Positions 39,570 through 50,400 are shown, counted from the stretch's first letter. The stretch is DNA of 64,000 nucleotides from Streptomyces sp. NBC_01351 (GCF_036237315.1 NZ_CP108356.1:930001-994000), one strand, 5' to 3'. The notes: generated by a model not told the origin, from the sequence alone. Numbers and translations: made by a program.

Positions 39570-40909
39570 CGGGTGGTTCCTCCCGGGCGTCGGGTCGGGT
39601 CGGTACGAGGTGTGGCGCGCGGGTCGCGCAGGACGAAGCCGGCGACGGTCGCGCAGCACAGCAGTCCGGCCGCCGCGGCGGCGAGTGCCGGGCCGGGGCC
39701 CCAGAGGGTCCAGGCCCCGCCGAAGGCCAGCGAGCAGGCGACCCGGGCCAGGGCCTGGCCGGTCCCGACGAGTGCCAGGCCGGTGCCCCGCAGGTCCCCG
39801 GGGACGGTGGCGGCGACGGCGGCGGGCAGCACCCCGTCGGTGGCCGCGTAGAAGACCCCGTGCAGGGCGAGGACGAGGAAGGGCAGGGCCGGCCAGTCGG
39901 GGGCCCACAGCAGGAGCCCGTACGCGGCGAGGAGGAGGGCGTGCCCGGCGAGGAACACGGTGCGCCGCCCGATCCGGTCGGCGAGGGCCCCCGCCGGTAC
40001 GGCCAGCAGCAGGAACACCGCCGCGGTGCCCAGCGGCAGCAGCGGGAACCAGTGCTCTCCGATCCCGGTGCGGCTCTGCAGGAACAGGTAGAGGAAGGCG
40101 TCGCTGACGGTGGTGAGCCCGAGCAGGGCGGCGCAGAGCGCCAGGGCGCGCAGTCTGGGCAGCCTCAGCAGGGCCAGGGCCTCGCGCACGCCGACGGCGG
40201 GAGCGGCGGGAGCAGCGGGGGCTGCAGGAACGGCTGGGGCGGCTGGGCCGGCAGCGGCGGCAGGGGCAAGGGGGTCCGTCCTACCCGGGACGAACAGCAC
40301 GAGCACGACCACGCCGAGCAGGGCCACGCAGGCGCTCACCCCGAAGACTGCGTCGTAGCCGCCGACCGCCGCGCTCAGGATGAAGAAGGCGGCGAGAGGG
40401 CCGAGCAGCGCTCCGGTGGTGTCCATCGCCCGGTGCACACCGAAGGCGCGCCCCTGCAGCTCCGGTGGCGTGGACAGGGAGATCAGAGCGTCGCGCGGGG
40501 CGGTGCGCAGCCCCTTGCCGGTGCGTTCCAGCGCGAGGACCACCGCCACGGGGCCCGCGCTGTGGGCGAGCAGCAGCAGCGGTTTGCACAGGGCGGACAG
40601 GCCGTAGCCGAGCCCGGCGATCAGCTTGTGGTTCCGCACCCGGTCGGCGAGGTGTCCGCCGGTGAGCTGGACGAAGGCGCTGACCCCGTTGTAGACGCCG
40701 TCGAGGGCGCCGAAACCGAGGGGGCTCAGGCCGAGCCCGACGATGAGGTAGAGCGGCAGGACGGCGGTGACCATCTCCGAGGAGATGTCGGTGATCAGGC
40801 TGACCGTGCCCAGCGCGAAGACGGTGGAAGCCACCGCCGGGGTCCGCCCGGGGCCTGGGCCCGGCGCGGTCTTCGCCCCGGCGGGGGCGGAGCGGTCCGC
40901 GAGATACAT
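39566..40909 (-). CDS. Major facilitator superfamily transporter
   Basis: The 447-residue protein has twelve membrane helices split by a central Ala/Pro linker (P-A-A-P-A-V-P-A-A-P-A-A-P). The loop G-G-H-L-A-D-R-V-R-N-H-K between helices 2 and 3 is the MFS motif A, repeated in the second half as G-A-L-A-D-R-I-G-R-R. The segment G-K-G-L-R-T-A-P-R-D-A-L-I is seen in a subgroup of drug/metabolite exporters. The substrate is unknown. It starts 2 bp after the glycosyltransferase stop, so it is co-expressed with that enzyme. Confidence 0.9.
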   Translation of the reverse strand: MYLADRSAPAGAKTAPGPGPGRTPAVASTVFALGTVSLITDISSEMVTAVLPLYLIVGLGLSPLGFGALDGVYNGVSAFVQLTGGHLADRVRNHKLIAGLGYGLSALCKPLLLLAHSAGPVAVVLALERTGKGLRTAPRDALISLSTPPELQGRAFGVHRAMDTTGALLGPLAAFFILSAAVGGYDAVFGVSACVALLGVVVLVLFVPGRTDPLAPAAAAGPAAPAVPAAPAAPAAPAVGVREALALLRLPRLRALALCAALLGLTTVSDAFLYLFLQSRTGIGEHWFPLLPLGTAAVFLLLAVPAGALADRIGRRTVFLAGHALLLAAYGLLLWAPDWPALPFLVLALHGVFYAATDGVLPAAVAATVPGDLRGTGLALVGTGQALARVACSLAFGGAWTLWGPGPALAAAAAGLLCCATVAGFVLRDPRATPRTDPTRRPGGTTR

Positions 40910-40911
40910 GG

Positions 40912-41835
40912 TCAGGCGCTCCCCGTGTCCTGCCGGCTGCTCTCGTCCCGCAGCCAGGTGGAGAAGTCCCCGTCCCGGATGGCCTTGCGGGACCCCCTGC
41001 GGGCGGCGAGGGCCGCCACGACGAACACCACCACCTCCGGGAGCAGCCGCGGGTCGGCGCGCAGCAGGGCGCGCAGATCGGCGGTGCCGGTGCGCGCGGA
41101 CGGCGCCGCGTGCGTCGACTGCGGGGCCTGGGGCTGCTGGGGCTGGGGTGCCTGTGGCGCCTGTGGCGCCTGTACGTGTTCCAGCTCGGCGGAGGAGGTC
41201 GCCGCGCGGACCTTCCGCTTGACCAGGTCGGACCAGGTGCGCGGCGGGTGGACGACGACCCGGGCCGACTCGACCACGGTCCGCTCCCCCCGCCCGAAGG
41301 CCAGCGACGCGGCCAGGTCGTCGGCCATGAGCGGCGGCAGCGCGGCGATCCGCGCGTGCCCCGCCTCGGTCACGGCGATGACCCCCCGGCCGAACAGCCC
41401 CTCGCGGACGGCCGGGAGCCGCTGCCACACCCGGTAGTACGCCCGGACCGGCCAGGCGCAGCCGGCCAGCGGGATGTCCCGGCCGGGGGCGGCGGCGAGG
41501 AACTCCGGGGTCCCGTCGAGCGCGGCGACGAGGGCCCGTACGCCGTCGGCGCCGAGGACGACGTCGGCGTCCACGTAGAGCCGGGGGAAACCGCGCGCGT
41601 GCTCGTCGCCGACCCGAAGTGCCGTGTGCTTGGAGGGAGTCGGTATGTCGACCACGCGGACGCGCGGGCCGCGCGCGCCCGCCACCTCGGCGGTGTCGTC
41701 CGTACAGCCGTTGCACACGACGACGATGTCGCTCCCGTCGGCGCTGTCCGCCAGGAGCGCGTCGAGGAGCCGGCCGATGACCCGGCCCTCGTTGTGGGCC
41801 GGGATCACGATGCTGGTCACCCGGGCAGTATGCAC
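40912..41835 (-). CDS. Family 2 glycosyltransferase-like protein
   Basis: The 307-residue protein has the GT-A start S-I-V-I-P-A-H-N-E-G, V-V-V-C-N-G-C-T-D-D-T and the metal-binding Y-V-D-A-D-V-V-L. The C-terminal third holds a Gln/Pro/Ala repeat (Q-A-P-Q-A-P-Q-A-P-Q-P-Q-Q) and one hydrophobic helix (L-L-P-E-V-V-V-F-V-V-A-A-L) that may tether it to the membrane. It heads the GT2-MFS-TolB operon. It lies just left of the exopolysaccharide locus but is divergent from it, so its link to that pathway is uncertain. Confidence 0.85.
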   Translation of the reverse strand: MHTARVTSIVIPAHNEGRVIGRLLDALLADSADGSDIVVVCNGCTDDTAEVAGARGPRVRVVDIPTPSKHTALRVGDEHARGFPRLYVDADVVLGADGVRALVAALDGTPEFLAAAPGRDIPLAGCAWPVRAYYRVWQRLPAVREGLFGRGVIAVTEAGHARIAALPPLMADDLAASLAFGRGERTVVESARVVVHPPRTWSDLVKRKVRAATSSAELEHVQAPQAPQAPQPQQPQAPQSTHAAPSARTGTADLRALLRADPRLLPEVVVFVVAALAARRGSRKAIRDGDFSTWLRDESSRQDTGSA

Positions 41836-42141
41836 GTTCGATCACGGCCGATCATCCGACTCGGGTGATTCCCCCAACTCTCCCCAGTCATAGGCAAGGT
41901 GGTCTAGATTGAGCGCGCTGTACGGTCCGGTCGCCTGGGGGAACACGCGGCCGGTCCGGGGGGTGGAAGCACGCGGATATCGCAGCATCGGTTGTGGGGG
42001 GCCATCGCCGTTGAACAGGTCACGCACGGGTCGCGCAGGCGACCTCCGGCCTGCCCTCGACGGCACGTCCCCCCATCACACGCGCCCCGGCCACGAGTTG
42101 TCGGCACGCCGCTCGGCGTGCGCGGAGGGAAGGGGAACGCT
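41836..42141. other. Divergent promoter region ahead of the exopolysaccharide operon
   Basis: This 306-bp stretch has no supported gene. It contains the least GC-rich part of the locus (around 41860-41915), a likely place for promoters of the leftward GT2 and the rightward sugar operon. No operator was recognised. The Shine-Dalgarno site GGAGGGAAGGGG at 42124-42135 belongs to the Gfo/Idh/MocA gene. Confidence 0.6.
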
Positions 42142-43242
42142 GTGAAGGACACCGCGCGGGAGGCGGGGCGGGCCCCCGTCGCCGCAGGCCGGGAACCCGG
42201 GGGCCCGTTAGGCGTTGCCGTGGTCGGCGCGGGCTATTGGGGCCCCAACCTCGTCCGCAACTTCCAGTCCAGTCCGGCGTTCCGGCTGCGCTGGCTGTGC
42301 GACCTGAACGTGGACCGGGCCCGGCAGGTCCTCGGCGGGTACTCCACCGTCCAGGCGACATCCGATTACGCGGCCGTCCTCGCGGACCCGGAGGTGGACG
42401 CCGTCGCCGTGGCCACCCCCGCCGGGACGCACCTGGACGTGGCACTGGCCGCGCTGCGCGCCGGGAAGCACGTACTCGTGGAGAAGCCCCTCGCGGCCAC
42501 CTACGAGGACGGACTGAAGCTCGTACGCGAGGCGGAGGAGCGCGGTCTCACGCTTATGTGCGACCACACGTACTGCTACACCCCGGCGGTGGCCCGGATC
42601 CGCGACATGGTCCGATCCGGGGAGCTCGGCGACATCCAGTTCGTCGACTCGGTCCGGATCAACCTGGGGCTGGTGCAGAAGGACATCGACGTCCTGTGGG
42701 ACCTGGCCCCGCACGACCTGTCGGTCCTCGACTTCATCCTCCCCGACCACGTGCAGCCCGTCGCGGTCGCCGCCCACGGAGCCGATCCGATCGGGGCCGG
42801 GCAGTCCTGCGTGGCCTATCTGACGCTCCAGCTCAGCACCGGCGCCATCGCGCACGTGCACGTCAACTGGCTGTCCCCGACGAAGGTCCGCACCACCATG
42901 GTCGGCGGCTCCAAGCGGACGCTGGTGTGGGACGACCTCAACCCCTCCCAGCGGGTCGCGGTGTTCGACCGCGGGGTGGATCTGACCGCTCCTCAGGAGA
43001 TCGGCGAGGACGAACGGCGCGACATGCTCGTCTCCTACCGGACCGGCGACATGGTGGCGCCCGCGCTCGGCGAGAAGGAAGCGCTGCGCAGCATGGTCGA
43101 GGAGTTCGCCGACGCGGTCCGGACGGGGCGGCCTCCGCTGACCGACGGCCGGGCGGGCCTGAAGGTGCTCGACATTCTGGAAGCGGCCTCGCGGAGCCTG
43201 GAGTTCCGTGGCGCGGTGGTCGGACTGCGCACCGGCCGTTGA
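42142..43242 (+). CDS. Gfo/Idh/MocA-family sugar-nucleotide oxidoreductase
   Basis: From a GTG with a strong Shine-Dalgarno site, the 366-residue protein has an N-terminal NAD-binding fold (V-A-V-V-G-A-G-Y-W-G-P-N-L-V-R-N) and the catalytic-type E-K-P-L-A near residue 115, then L-A-P-H-D-L-S-V-L. Members such as WlbA oxidise C3 of UDP-GlcNAcA ahead of amino transfer. The nearby aminotransferase and acetyltransferase genes fit this. It is the first gene of the rightward exopolysaccharide operon. The exact substrate is inference. Confidence 0.9.
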   Translation: MKDTAREAGRAPVAAGREPGGPLGVAVVGAGYWGPNLVRNFQSSPAFRLRWLCDLNVDRARQVLGGYSTVQATSDYAAVLADPEVDAVAVATPAGTHLDVALAALRAGKHVLVEKPLAATYEDGLKLVREAEERGLTLMCDHTYCYTPAVARIRDMVRSGELGDIQFVDSVRINLGLVQKDIDVLWDLAPHDLSVLDFILPDHVQPVAVAAHGADPIGAGQSCVAYLTLQLSTGAIAHVHVNWLSPTKVRTTMVGGSKRTLVWDDLNPSQRVAVFDRGVDLTAPQEIGEDERRDMLVSYRTGDMVAPALGEKEALRSMVEEFADAVRTGRPPLTDGRAGLKVLDILEAASRSLEFRGAVVGLRTGR

Positions 43243-43297
43243 CCGTTGGTGGGACGTTCGTACGACAGACGATGAACAACTCAGTGGGGGCGGGGCG

Positions 43298-44320
43298 TTG
43301 AGCAGCGTACGAGGCAAGAGGATTCTGGTCACCGGCGGGGCGGGGACCATCGGGTCGCACGTGGTGGACCTGCTGGTGGACAACGGGGCGCGCGAGGTCG
43401 TCGTACTCGACAACTTCGTCCGGGGGCGTGCCGCGAACCTGGCCCGCGCCCTGCCGAGCGGTGTGGTGGAGGTCGTCGAGGGCGACGTCCGTGACGTGGC
43501 CGCCGTGCGCAAGGCCACGGACGGCGCGGACCTGGTGTTCCACCTGGCCGCCATCCGGATCACCCAGTGCGCGGAGGAACCGCGGCTGGCGAACGAGGTA
43601 CTGGTGGACGGCACGTTCAACGTGCTGGAGGCGGCGGCCGCCGCGGGGGTGGGCAAGGTGATCGCCTCGTCCTCGGCCTCGGTCTACGGGCTGGCGGAGA
43701 CCTTCCCGACCACCGAGCGCCACCACCCGTACAACAACGACACCTTCTACGGCGCGGCGAAGGCCTTCAACGAGGGGATGCTGCGCAGTTTCCGCGCCAT
43801 GTACGGGCTGGACTACGTCGCGCTGCGCTACTTCAACGTCTACGGGCCCCGGATGGACATCCACGGGCTGTACACCGAGGTGCTGATCCGCTGGATGGAG
43901 CGGATCGTCGCGGGCGAGCCGCCGCTGATCCTGGGCGACGGCACCCAGACCATGGACTTCGTCGACGTCAGGGACATCGCCAGGGCCAATCTGCTGGCCG
44001 CCGAATCGGATCTGACCGACGAGGTGTTCAACATCGCGAGCGGCACGGAGACGAGCCTGCTCGACCTCGCGCTCGGCCTGCTGGAGGCGATGGACGCTGA
44101 CGGCCTGGCGCCGGTGCACGGGCCGGCCCGCGCCGTGAACGGGGTGACCCGGCGGCTCGCGGACACCTCGGTGGCCGCGGAACGCCTCGGCTTCACCGCG
44201 GAGATCGACATGCGGAGCGGGCTGCGGGACCTGGTGGACTGGTGGCGGTCGGAGCGCGCCGCCGACGCGGCCGCGACGCGTGGCGAGACCCCTGGCGCGA
44301 CCGCTGGCGAGACCCGATGA
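43298..44320 (+). CDS. NAD-dependent epimerase/dehydratase (extended SDR, sugar-nucleotide)
   Basis: The TTG at 43298 is the best-supported start; an in-frame ATG at 43208 lies inside the preceding gene. The ~340-residue protein has the NAD motif V-T-G-G-A-G-T-I-G-S-H, the D-N-F-V-R-G loop, a catalytic Ser in S-S-S-A-S-V-Y-G and the Y-x-x-x-K pair in F-Y-G-A-A-K, with R-Y-F-N-V-Y-G-P-R. It resembles UDP-glucose/UDP-GlcNAc 4-epimerases and related dehydratases. It is followed by an ATGA overlap with the aminotransferase gene. Confidence 0.9.
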   Translation: MSSVRGKRILVTGGAGTIGSHVVDLLVDNGAREVVVLDNFVRGRAANLARALPSGVVEVVEGDVRDVAAVRKATDGADLVFHLAAIRITQCAEEPRLANEVLVDGTFNVLEAAAAAGVGKVIASSSASVYGLAETFPTTERHHPYNNDTFYGAAKAFNEGMLRSFRAMYGLDYVALRYFNVYGPRMDIHGLYTEVLIRWMERIVAGEPPLILGDGTQTMDFVDVRDIARANLLAAESDLTDEVFNIASGTETSLLDLALGLLEAMDADGLAPVHGPARAVNGVTRRLADTSVAAERLGFTAEIDMRSGLRDLVDWWRSERAADAAATRGETPGATAGETR

Positions 44321-45459
44321 GCGCCGGGGACCGCATCCCCGTGATGGTGCCGTGGCTGGGCGAGGAGGAAGCGCGGGCCGCCGCCGACGCGGTGCTCTCC
44401 GGCTGGGTCGCCCAGGGCCCGCGGGTCTCCGAGTTCGAGCGGGCCTTCGCCGAGCGGGTGGGCGCGGAGCACGGCATCGCGGTGAGCTCGTGCACCACCG
44501 CCCTACACCTGGCGCTGATCGCGCTGGAGCTGGGCCCGGGCGACGAGGTGGTCGTACCCTCCCTGTCGTTCATCGCGACGGCCAACGCGGTGCGCTACGT
44601 GGGCGCGCGGCCGGTCTTCGCGGACGTGGAGGAGGCCACCGGCAACCTGACCCCGGCCACCGTCGACGCGGTCCGCACCCCCCGTACCAAGGCGGTGCTC
44701 GCCGTCCACCAGGGCGGGGTGCCCGCGGACGTGCACGCGCTGCGCGCGGCCTGCGCCGACTGGGACCTCTCGCTGGTGGAGGACGCGGCCTGCGGCATCG
44801 GCGCGACCGTCGGCGGCAAGTCCGTGGGCCAGGGGGCGCTGCTCGCGGCCTGGTCCTTCCACCCGCGCAAGGTGATCACCACCGGCGAGGGCGGCATGCT
44901 GACCACGGACGACGCCGAGTGGGCGCAGCGGCTGCGGCGGCTGCGCGAGCACGGGATGAACGTGTCCGCGGCGGAGCGGCACGCGAGCGGGAAGCCGATC
45001 GTCGAGAGCTATCTGGAGGTCGGCTACAACTACCGGATGACCGACATCCAGGCCGCGGTGGGCCTGGTGCAGTTGGGCAAGCTGGACGAGATCGTGGCCC
45101 GGCGCCGGGCGCTGGCCGCCCGCTACACGGAGCTGCTGGCCGAGGTCCCCGGGCTCACCCCGGTGCGGGATCCCGGTTACGGCCAGGGCAACTTCCAGTC
45201 GTACTGGGTGCTGCCGGCCGAGGACTTCCCGGTCGGCCGGGACGCGCTGCTGGCCGCGCTCGCACAGGCCGGGGTCTCGGCCCGGCGCGGGATCATGGCC
45301 TCGCACCTGGAGCCGGCGTACGCGGGCCACGGTTCGGCCCCGCTCCCGGTGACGGAGCGGATCAGCCGGGACTCGCTGATCCTGCCGCTGTTCCACACCA
45401 TGACGCACGCCCAGCAGGACCGCGTGGTGGCGGTGCTCCGCGAACAGGCGGGCGGATGA
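44317..45459 (+). CDS. DegT/DnrJ/EryC1/StrS-family sugar aminotransferase (first copy)
   Basis: The 380-residue PLP enzyme has S-S-C-T-T-A-L-H-L-A near residue 58, the acidic ring contact V-E-D-A-A-C-G-I-G and the Schiff-base lysine in S-F-H-P-R-K-V-I-T-T-G-E-G-G. It adds an amino group from Glu or Gln to a keto sugar nucleotide. Both ends overlap neighbours by four bases (ATGA), so translation is coupled with the epimerase and the NeuD-like genes. A second, distinct aminotransferase follows. Confidence 0.92.
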   Translation: MSAGDRIPVMVPWLGEEEARAAADAVLSGWVAQGPRVSEFERAFAERVGAEHGIAVSSCTTALHLALIALELGPGDEVVVPSLSFIATANAVRYVGARPVFADVEEATGNLTPATVDAVRTPRTKAVLAVHQGGVPADVHALRAACADWDLSLVEDAACGIGATVGGKSVGQGALLAAWSFHPRKVITTGEGGMLTTDDAEWAQRLRRLREHGMNVSAAERHASGKPIVESYLEVGYNYRMTDIQAAVGLVQLGKLDEIVARRRALAARYTELLAEVPGLTPVRDPGYGQGNFQSYWVLPAEDFPVGRDALLAALAQAGVSARRGIMASHLEPAYAGHGSAPLPVTERISRDSLILPLFHTMTHAQQDRVVAVLREQAGG

Positions 45460-46343
45460 GCCCCGGGCGCGCCGACGGGCGGGCCGACGGTCGGACGCAC
45501 GGCCGGCCGGACACCGAGGACCTGCTGATCGTCGGCGCGGGCGGCTTCGCGCGCGAGACCGCGCAGGCGGTACGGGACGTGGCCGCCGCGGACGTGGCGC
45601 GGGGCCGGCCCCCGCGCTGGCGGCTCGCCGGGCACCTCGACGACGACGCCTCCCTGCACGGCCGGGACGTGGACGGTGTGCCGGTGCTGGGGGGCTGCGA
45701 GCGGGTGCACGAGCTGTGGGAAGCCCGGGTGGTGGTCTGCGTCGGCAGTCCGCGCGACTACGCGGTCCGCGCCCGGCTGGTGCGGCGCCTGGGGCTGCCC
45801 GTGCACCGCTACGCGACGGTGGTCCACCCCACGGCGGTGGTGTCGGACTCCTCGATGCTCGGCGTGGGTTCGGTGTTGCTCGCGCACGTCGTCCTGACCG
45901 CCGCCGTCCGGGTCGGGTCGCACGTGGCGGTGATGCCGCAGGTGGTCCTCACCCACGACGACGCCGTGGGGGACTTCGCCACGCTCGCCTCGGGGGCCCG
46001 CCTGGGCGGCGGGGTGCGGGTGCGGCGGGGCGCCTATGTGGGTGCGGGTGCGCTGGTCCGGGAGTGCGCCGAGGTGGGCGCCTGGTCCCTGACCGGTATG
46101 GGCAGCACCGTCCTGGCGGATGTCCCCGCCGGGGAGGTCTGGGCCGGTACCCCGGCCCGCCGCCTGCGTCAGGCGGCGGGCCCCGCTCTCGCCGAACTGG
46201 CCCGCGACGCGGAGGCGCCGGACGGGCCTGCTGCGGACGCGCCGGTGCCCGGACGGGCATCGGCGCACCGCACGGAGAACGGCACCGGCCGGTGGCCGGA
46301 GACACGGATCGCCGGAGACACGATGGGGAGTCCAGTCGCATGA
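45456..46343 (+). CDS. NeuD/PglD-type sugar O/N-acyltransferase
   Basis: The 295-residue protein has an N-terminal nucleotide-sugar binding fold (L-L-I-V-G-A-G-G-F-A-R-E-T-A-Q) and a left-handed beta-helix of hexapeptide repeats (V-V-H-P-T-A-V-V-S, V-G-S-H-V-A-V-M, L-T-H-D-D-A-V-G-D-F-A-T-L-A-S-G-A), ending in G-T-P-A-R-R. It should acylate the amino group made by an adjacent aminotransferase. The first 20 residues repeat G-R-x-D-G-R and the last ~45 are disordered, both outside the usual fold. Confidence 0.9.
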   Translation: MSPGRADGRADGRTHGRPDTEDLLIVGAGGFARETAQAVRDVAAADVARGRPPRWRLAGHLDDDASLHGRDVDGVPVLGGCERVHELWEARVVVCVGSPRDYAVRARLVRRLGLPVHRYATVVHPTAVVSDSSMLGVGSVLLAHVVLTAAVRVGSHVAVMPQVVLTHDDAVGDFATLASGARLGGGVRVRRGAYVGAGALVRECAEVGAWSLTGMGSTVLADVPAGEVWAGTPARRLRQAAGPALAELARDAEAPDGPAADAPVPGRASAHRTENGTGRWPETRIAGDTMGSPVA

Positions 46344-47455
46344 ACCAGATACCTCTCGTCGACCTCAAGGCGGCGCACGCCGAGGTCGCCGACGAAGTGC
46401 GCGCCGGGTTCGACCGGGTGCTGGCCGGCACGGCCTTCATCGGTGGTGAGGAGGTCGCCTCCTTCGAGCGCGAGTACGCCGAGTTCGCCGGGGTCGGGCA
46501 CTGCGTGGGCGTCGCCAACGGCACCGACGCCCTCGAACTGGCGCTGCGCGCGAGCGGGGTGGGCGCGGGCGACGAGGTGGTGCTGCCCGCCAACACCTTC
46601 ATCGCCACCGCGGGCGCCGTCGCCCGGATCGGCGCCCGTCCGGTGCTGGTCGACTGCTTCCCCGAGACCCTGCTGATGGACCCGCAGGCCGCGCTCGACG
46701 CGGTCGGGAAGGCCACCCGCGCGGTGGTCCCCGTCCACCTGTACGGGCAGTGCGCCGACACGGCCGAACTGGCCGCGCTGCTGCCCCCGTACGCCCGCGT
46801 GGTCGAGGACGCGGCGCAGAGCCAGGGCGCGACCCGTCACGGCCGCTCCCCCGGCGGCGGCGGGATCGCCGCGACCAGCTTCTACCCGGGCAAGAACCTG
46901 GGCGCCTACGGGGACGCGGGCGCGGTGGTCACCGACGACGCGGAGACGGCCGCGCTGGTGCGGGCGCTGGCCAACCACGGCGGCGTCGCCAAGTACCGGC
47001 ACGACGTGGCCGGGTTCAACAGCCGGCTCGACGGTCTGCAGGCCGTGGTCCTGCGGGCGAAGCTGGCCCGGCTGGCCGACGGGAACGCGGCCCGGCGGGC
47101 CGCCGCCGCCCGCTACGACGCCCTGCTGGCCGGGCTCGCGGCCGCCGGACGGGTCACCCTGCCGGTGACGGCGGAGGGCAACGTCCACGTGTGGCACCTG
47201 TACGTCGTACGGGTCGACGGGGCGGACCGGGACGCCGTCGTCGGCAAGCTCAACGCGGAGGGCATCGGCGCGGGCGTGCACTATCCGGCCCCCGTCCACC
47301 TCACCCCCGCCTATCGTCACCTCGGGCACGGCCGCGGCGACTTCCCCCACGCCGAGCGGGCCGCCGAGCGGATGCTCTCCCTTCCGCTCTTCCCGCAGAT
47401 CACCGCTGCCCAACAGCAGCGGGTCGTCGACGCGCTCGCCAACGCCCTGCGCTGA
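46340..47455 (+). CDS. DegT/DnrJ/EryC1/StrS-family sugar aminotransferase (second copy, QdtB/FdtB-like)
   Basis: The 371-residue PLP enzyme starts I-P-L-V-D-L-K-A and has G-V-A-N-G-T-D-A-L-E-L-A-L, V-E-D-A-A-Q-S-Q-G-A and the Schiff-base lysine in S-F-Y-P-G-K-N-L-G-A-Y-G-D-A-G. This looks closer to dTDP-3-amino-sugar enzymes (QdtB, FdtB, DesV) than the first copy does. Its ATG overlaps the acyltransferase stop. Two aminotransferases in one operon suggest a diamino sugar or two amino sugars in the polymer, which is inference. Confidence 0.92.
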   Translation: MNQIPLVDLKAAHAEVADEVRAGFDRVLAGTAFIGGEEVASFEREYAEFAGVGHCVGVANGTDALELALRASGVGAGDEVVLPANTFIATAGAVARIGARPVLVDCFPETLLMDPQAALDAVGKATRAVVPVHLYGQCADTAELAALLPPYARVVEDAAQSQGATRHGRSPGGGGIAATSFYPGKNLGAYGDAGAVVTDDAETAALVRALANHGGVAKYRHDVAGFNSRLDGLQAVVLRAKLARLADGNAARRAAAARYDALLAGLAAAGRVTLPVTAEGNVHVWHLYVVRVDGADRDAVVGKLNAEGIGAGVHYPAPVHLTPAYRHLGHGRGDFPHAERAAERMLSLPLFPQITAAQQQRVVDALANALR

Positions 47456-47472
47456 CGCAAGAAGAGGTACAG

Positions 47473-50400
47473 ATGAACAGACGGAGAAGGCTCCTCCGGT
47501 ACGGTCTCTTCACCGTGGTCGCCGCTCTCATGGCCACGGTGCTGCCGCCCGCCGCGGTGGCGAGTGCGGTCGATCCGTGCGGCCCGGGGACGAACGCGAT
47601 CGTGTGCGAGAACTCCAAGCCGGGCACTCCCATGTCCGACTGGTTCGCACCGAGCGCCTACGGCGACATCAAGGGTTTCCCGGCGCAGACCAGCGTCCAG
47701 GCCGGCGAGACCGTACAGTTCAAGATCCAATCGCCGACCCCGTACCGCGTCTCGGTGTACCGGCTGGGCCACTACGGGGGTGACGGGGCCCGTCTGATGT
47801 CGACCGCGGCCCAGGCCTCGCAGACGTACCCGGCGAACTTCGCGCAGGGCGGCAATCCCGCCGGCTGTACGACCAAGGCCTCCACGGGTCTGGTCGACTG
47901 CGGGAACTGGCCGGTCACCGCGACGTGGACCGTGCCGGCCAACGCCGTCTCCGGTCTGTACATCGTCAACTTCGACCAGGCGGACGGCAACGGGGTGATG
48001 CCCTACCCGTTCGTCGTCCGCAACGACTCCAGCCACTCCGACATCGTGGTGCAGACCAGCGACCAGACCTGGCAGGCATACAACAACTACGGCGGCCAGG
48101 ACCTGTACGACGGCGCCGGACCCGCCCCGGACGGTCGGGCGTACGAGGTCAGCTACAACCGGCCGATGGACATCGGCGGGGAGAACGGGATCTACGGTTC
48201 CGAGTACCAGATGGTCGCGTGGCTGGAGCGCAACGGGTACGACGTCAGCTACGTCTCCGGCATCGACATGTCGAACCGCGGCGCGACGGAGCTGCGCAAC
48301 CACAAGGTCTTCATGTCCTCGGGACACGACGAGTACTGGACCCAGGACCAGTTCACCAACGCGCTCAACGCGCGCCGGGCCGGGGTCAACCAGACCTACT
48401 TCGCCGGCAACGAGGTCTTCTGGAAGACCCGCCTCGCCCCGAGCATCGACGGTACGAACACCGCCGACCGGACGCTGGTCTGCTACAAGGAGACCAAGCT
48501 GTCCTTCCCCCAGCCGAACGGCGTCCCCGACCCGAGCGGGATCTGGACCGGCACCTTCATGGACCCGGCCAGCGGCACCAACGGACGGACCTTCCAGCCG
48601 CAGAACCAGCTGACCGGCTCGCTGTTCAGCGTGAACGGCTACCGCGCCGACGCGATCACCGTGCCCGGCTCCTTCGCCAAGATGCGGCTGTGGCGCAACA
48701 CCACCGTCGCTTCCCTGACCCCCTCCCAGACCGCCACGTTCCCGGTCGGCACCCTCGGCTACGAATGGGACAGCGACGTGGAGGACGGCTACCGGCCGCC
48801 CGGACAGATCCGGATGTCCTCGACCACGGTCGACATCAACGACGGCAAGCTGCGCCTCGACTACGGCAACAACTACGGCAACGGCACCGCGACGCACAGC
48901 CTGCTCGCCTTCCGCGACCAGACCTCGGGCGCCCTGGTGTTCGGGGCGGGCACGGTGCAGTGGTCCTGGGGTCTGACGAACATGCCCACCGGCAATCCGG
49001 ACGACGCGGTGGTCACCGCGGACAAGCGGATGCAGCAGGCCACGGTGAACGTGTTCGCCGACATGGGCGTGCAGCCCAAGTCCCTGCAGAGCGACCTGGC
49101 CGCGGCGACGGCCTCCACCGACACCGTCGGCCCGGCCGTCACCGTGACCAGCCCCGCGGCGAACGCCACCGTGCCGGCGCTCAGGCCCGTGACCATCACG
49201 GGCACGGCGTCCGACACCGGCGGCGGGGTGGTGGCCCGCGTGGAGGTCTCCACCGACGGCGGGACCACTTGGAAGGCGACCACGGGCCTCGGCTCCTGGA
49301 GCTACACCTGGACGCCCACCGCCCCGGGCGCGGCCCAGATCAAGGTGCGCGCGGTGGACGACAGCGTGAACATCGGCGCCACCACCACGGTGGCGGTGAC
49401 CGTCGGGCCGCAGCAGTGCCCGTGCACCGTCTGGCCGGCCGCGACCGTCCCCGGCACCGTCAACGGCGGTGACGGCGGCGCCGTCGAACTCGGCGTGAAG
49501 ATCCGCTCGTCGGTGCCCGGTTCCATCACCGGCGTCCGCTTCTACAAGTCCCCCGCGAACACCGGCACGCACACCGGCAGCCTGTGGAGCAGCTCAGGGC
49601 AGCGCCTGGCCACCGGCACCTTCACCAACGAGACGGCGTCCGGCTGGCAGCAGCTGAACTTCTCCTCCCCGGTGCCGATCAAGCCCAACACCACCTACAT
49701 CGCCTCCTACTTCGCACCCCACGGCGGCTACTCCTACGACCCCACCTTCGCCTCTGCGGAAGCCGGACTGGCCCCGCTCACAGCGCTGAAGAACGGCACC
49801 GACGGCGGCAACGGCGTCTACCGCTACAGCGGCACGGGCGGCTTCCCGAACAACGCCTCGTCCGGCAGCAACTACTGGGTGGACGCGGTCCTGGACACCG
49901 CCACGGCGAGCACGACGCCCCCCACCGTCACCGCGACCTCGCCGCAGTCCGCGGCGACCGGGACGGCGATCACGGCGGCGGTGACGGCGACCTTCAGCGG
50001 GGCCGTCGACGCGGACACCCTGGTGTTCACCCTGAAGGACTCCGGGGGCAACTCCGTACCGGGCACCAAGGTCCTCGGCGCCTCGAACAGCGCCACCTTC
50101 ACCCCGGCCGGCGAGCTCGCCCTCAGCACCACCTACACGGCGTCCGTGCAGGCCTCCGACCTGTGGGGCAATGCCATGGCCGCGCCGGTGACGTGGAACT
50201 TCACCACCAGCACGACGCCACCGACGGTCAACTGCCCCTGCACGCTGTGGAGCGGCACCACCACGCCGAGCACCGCCAACGTGAGCGACGACACCAACTC
50301 GGTGGAGCTCGGCACCCGCTTCCAGTCCGCGGTGAACGGCTACATCACCGGCGTCACCTTCTACAAGGGGCCCGGGAACACCGGCACGCACACCGGCAGC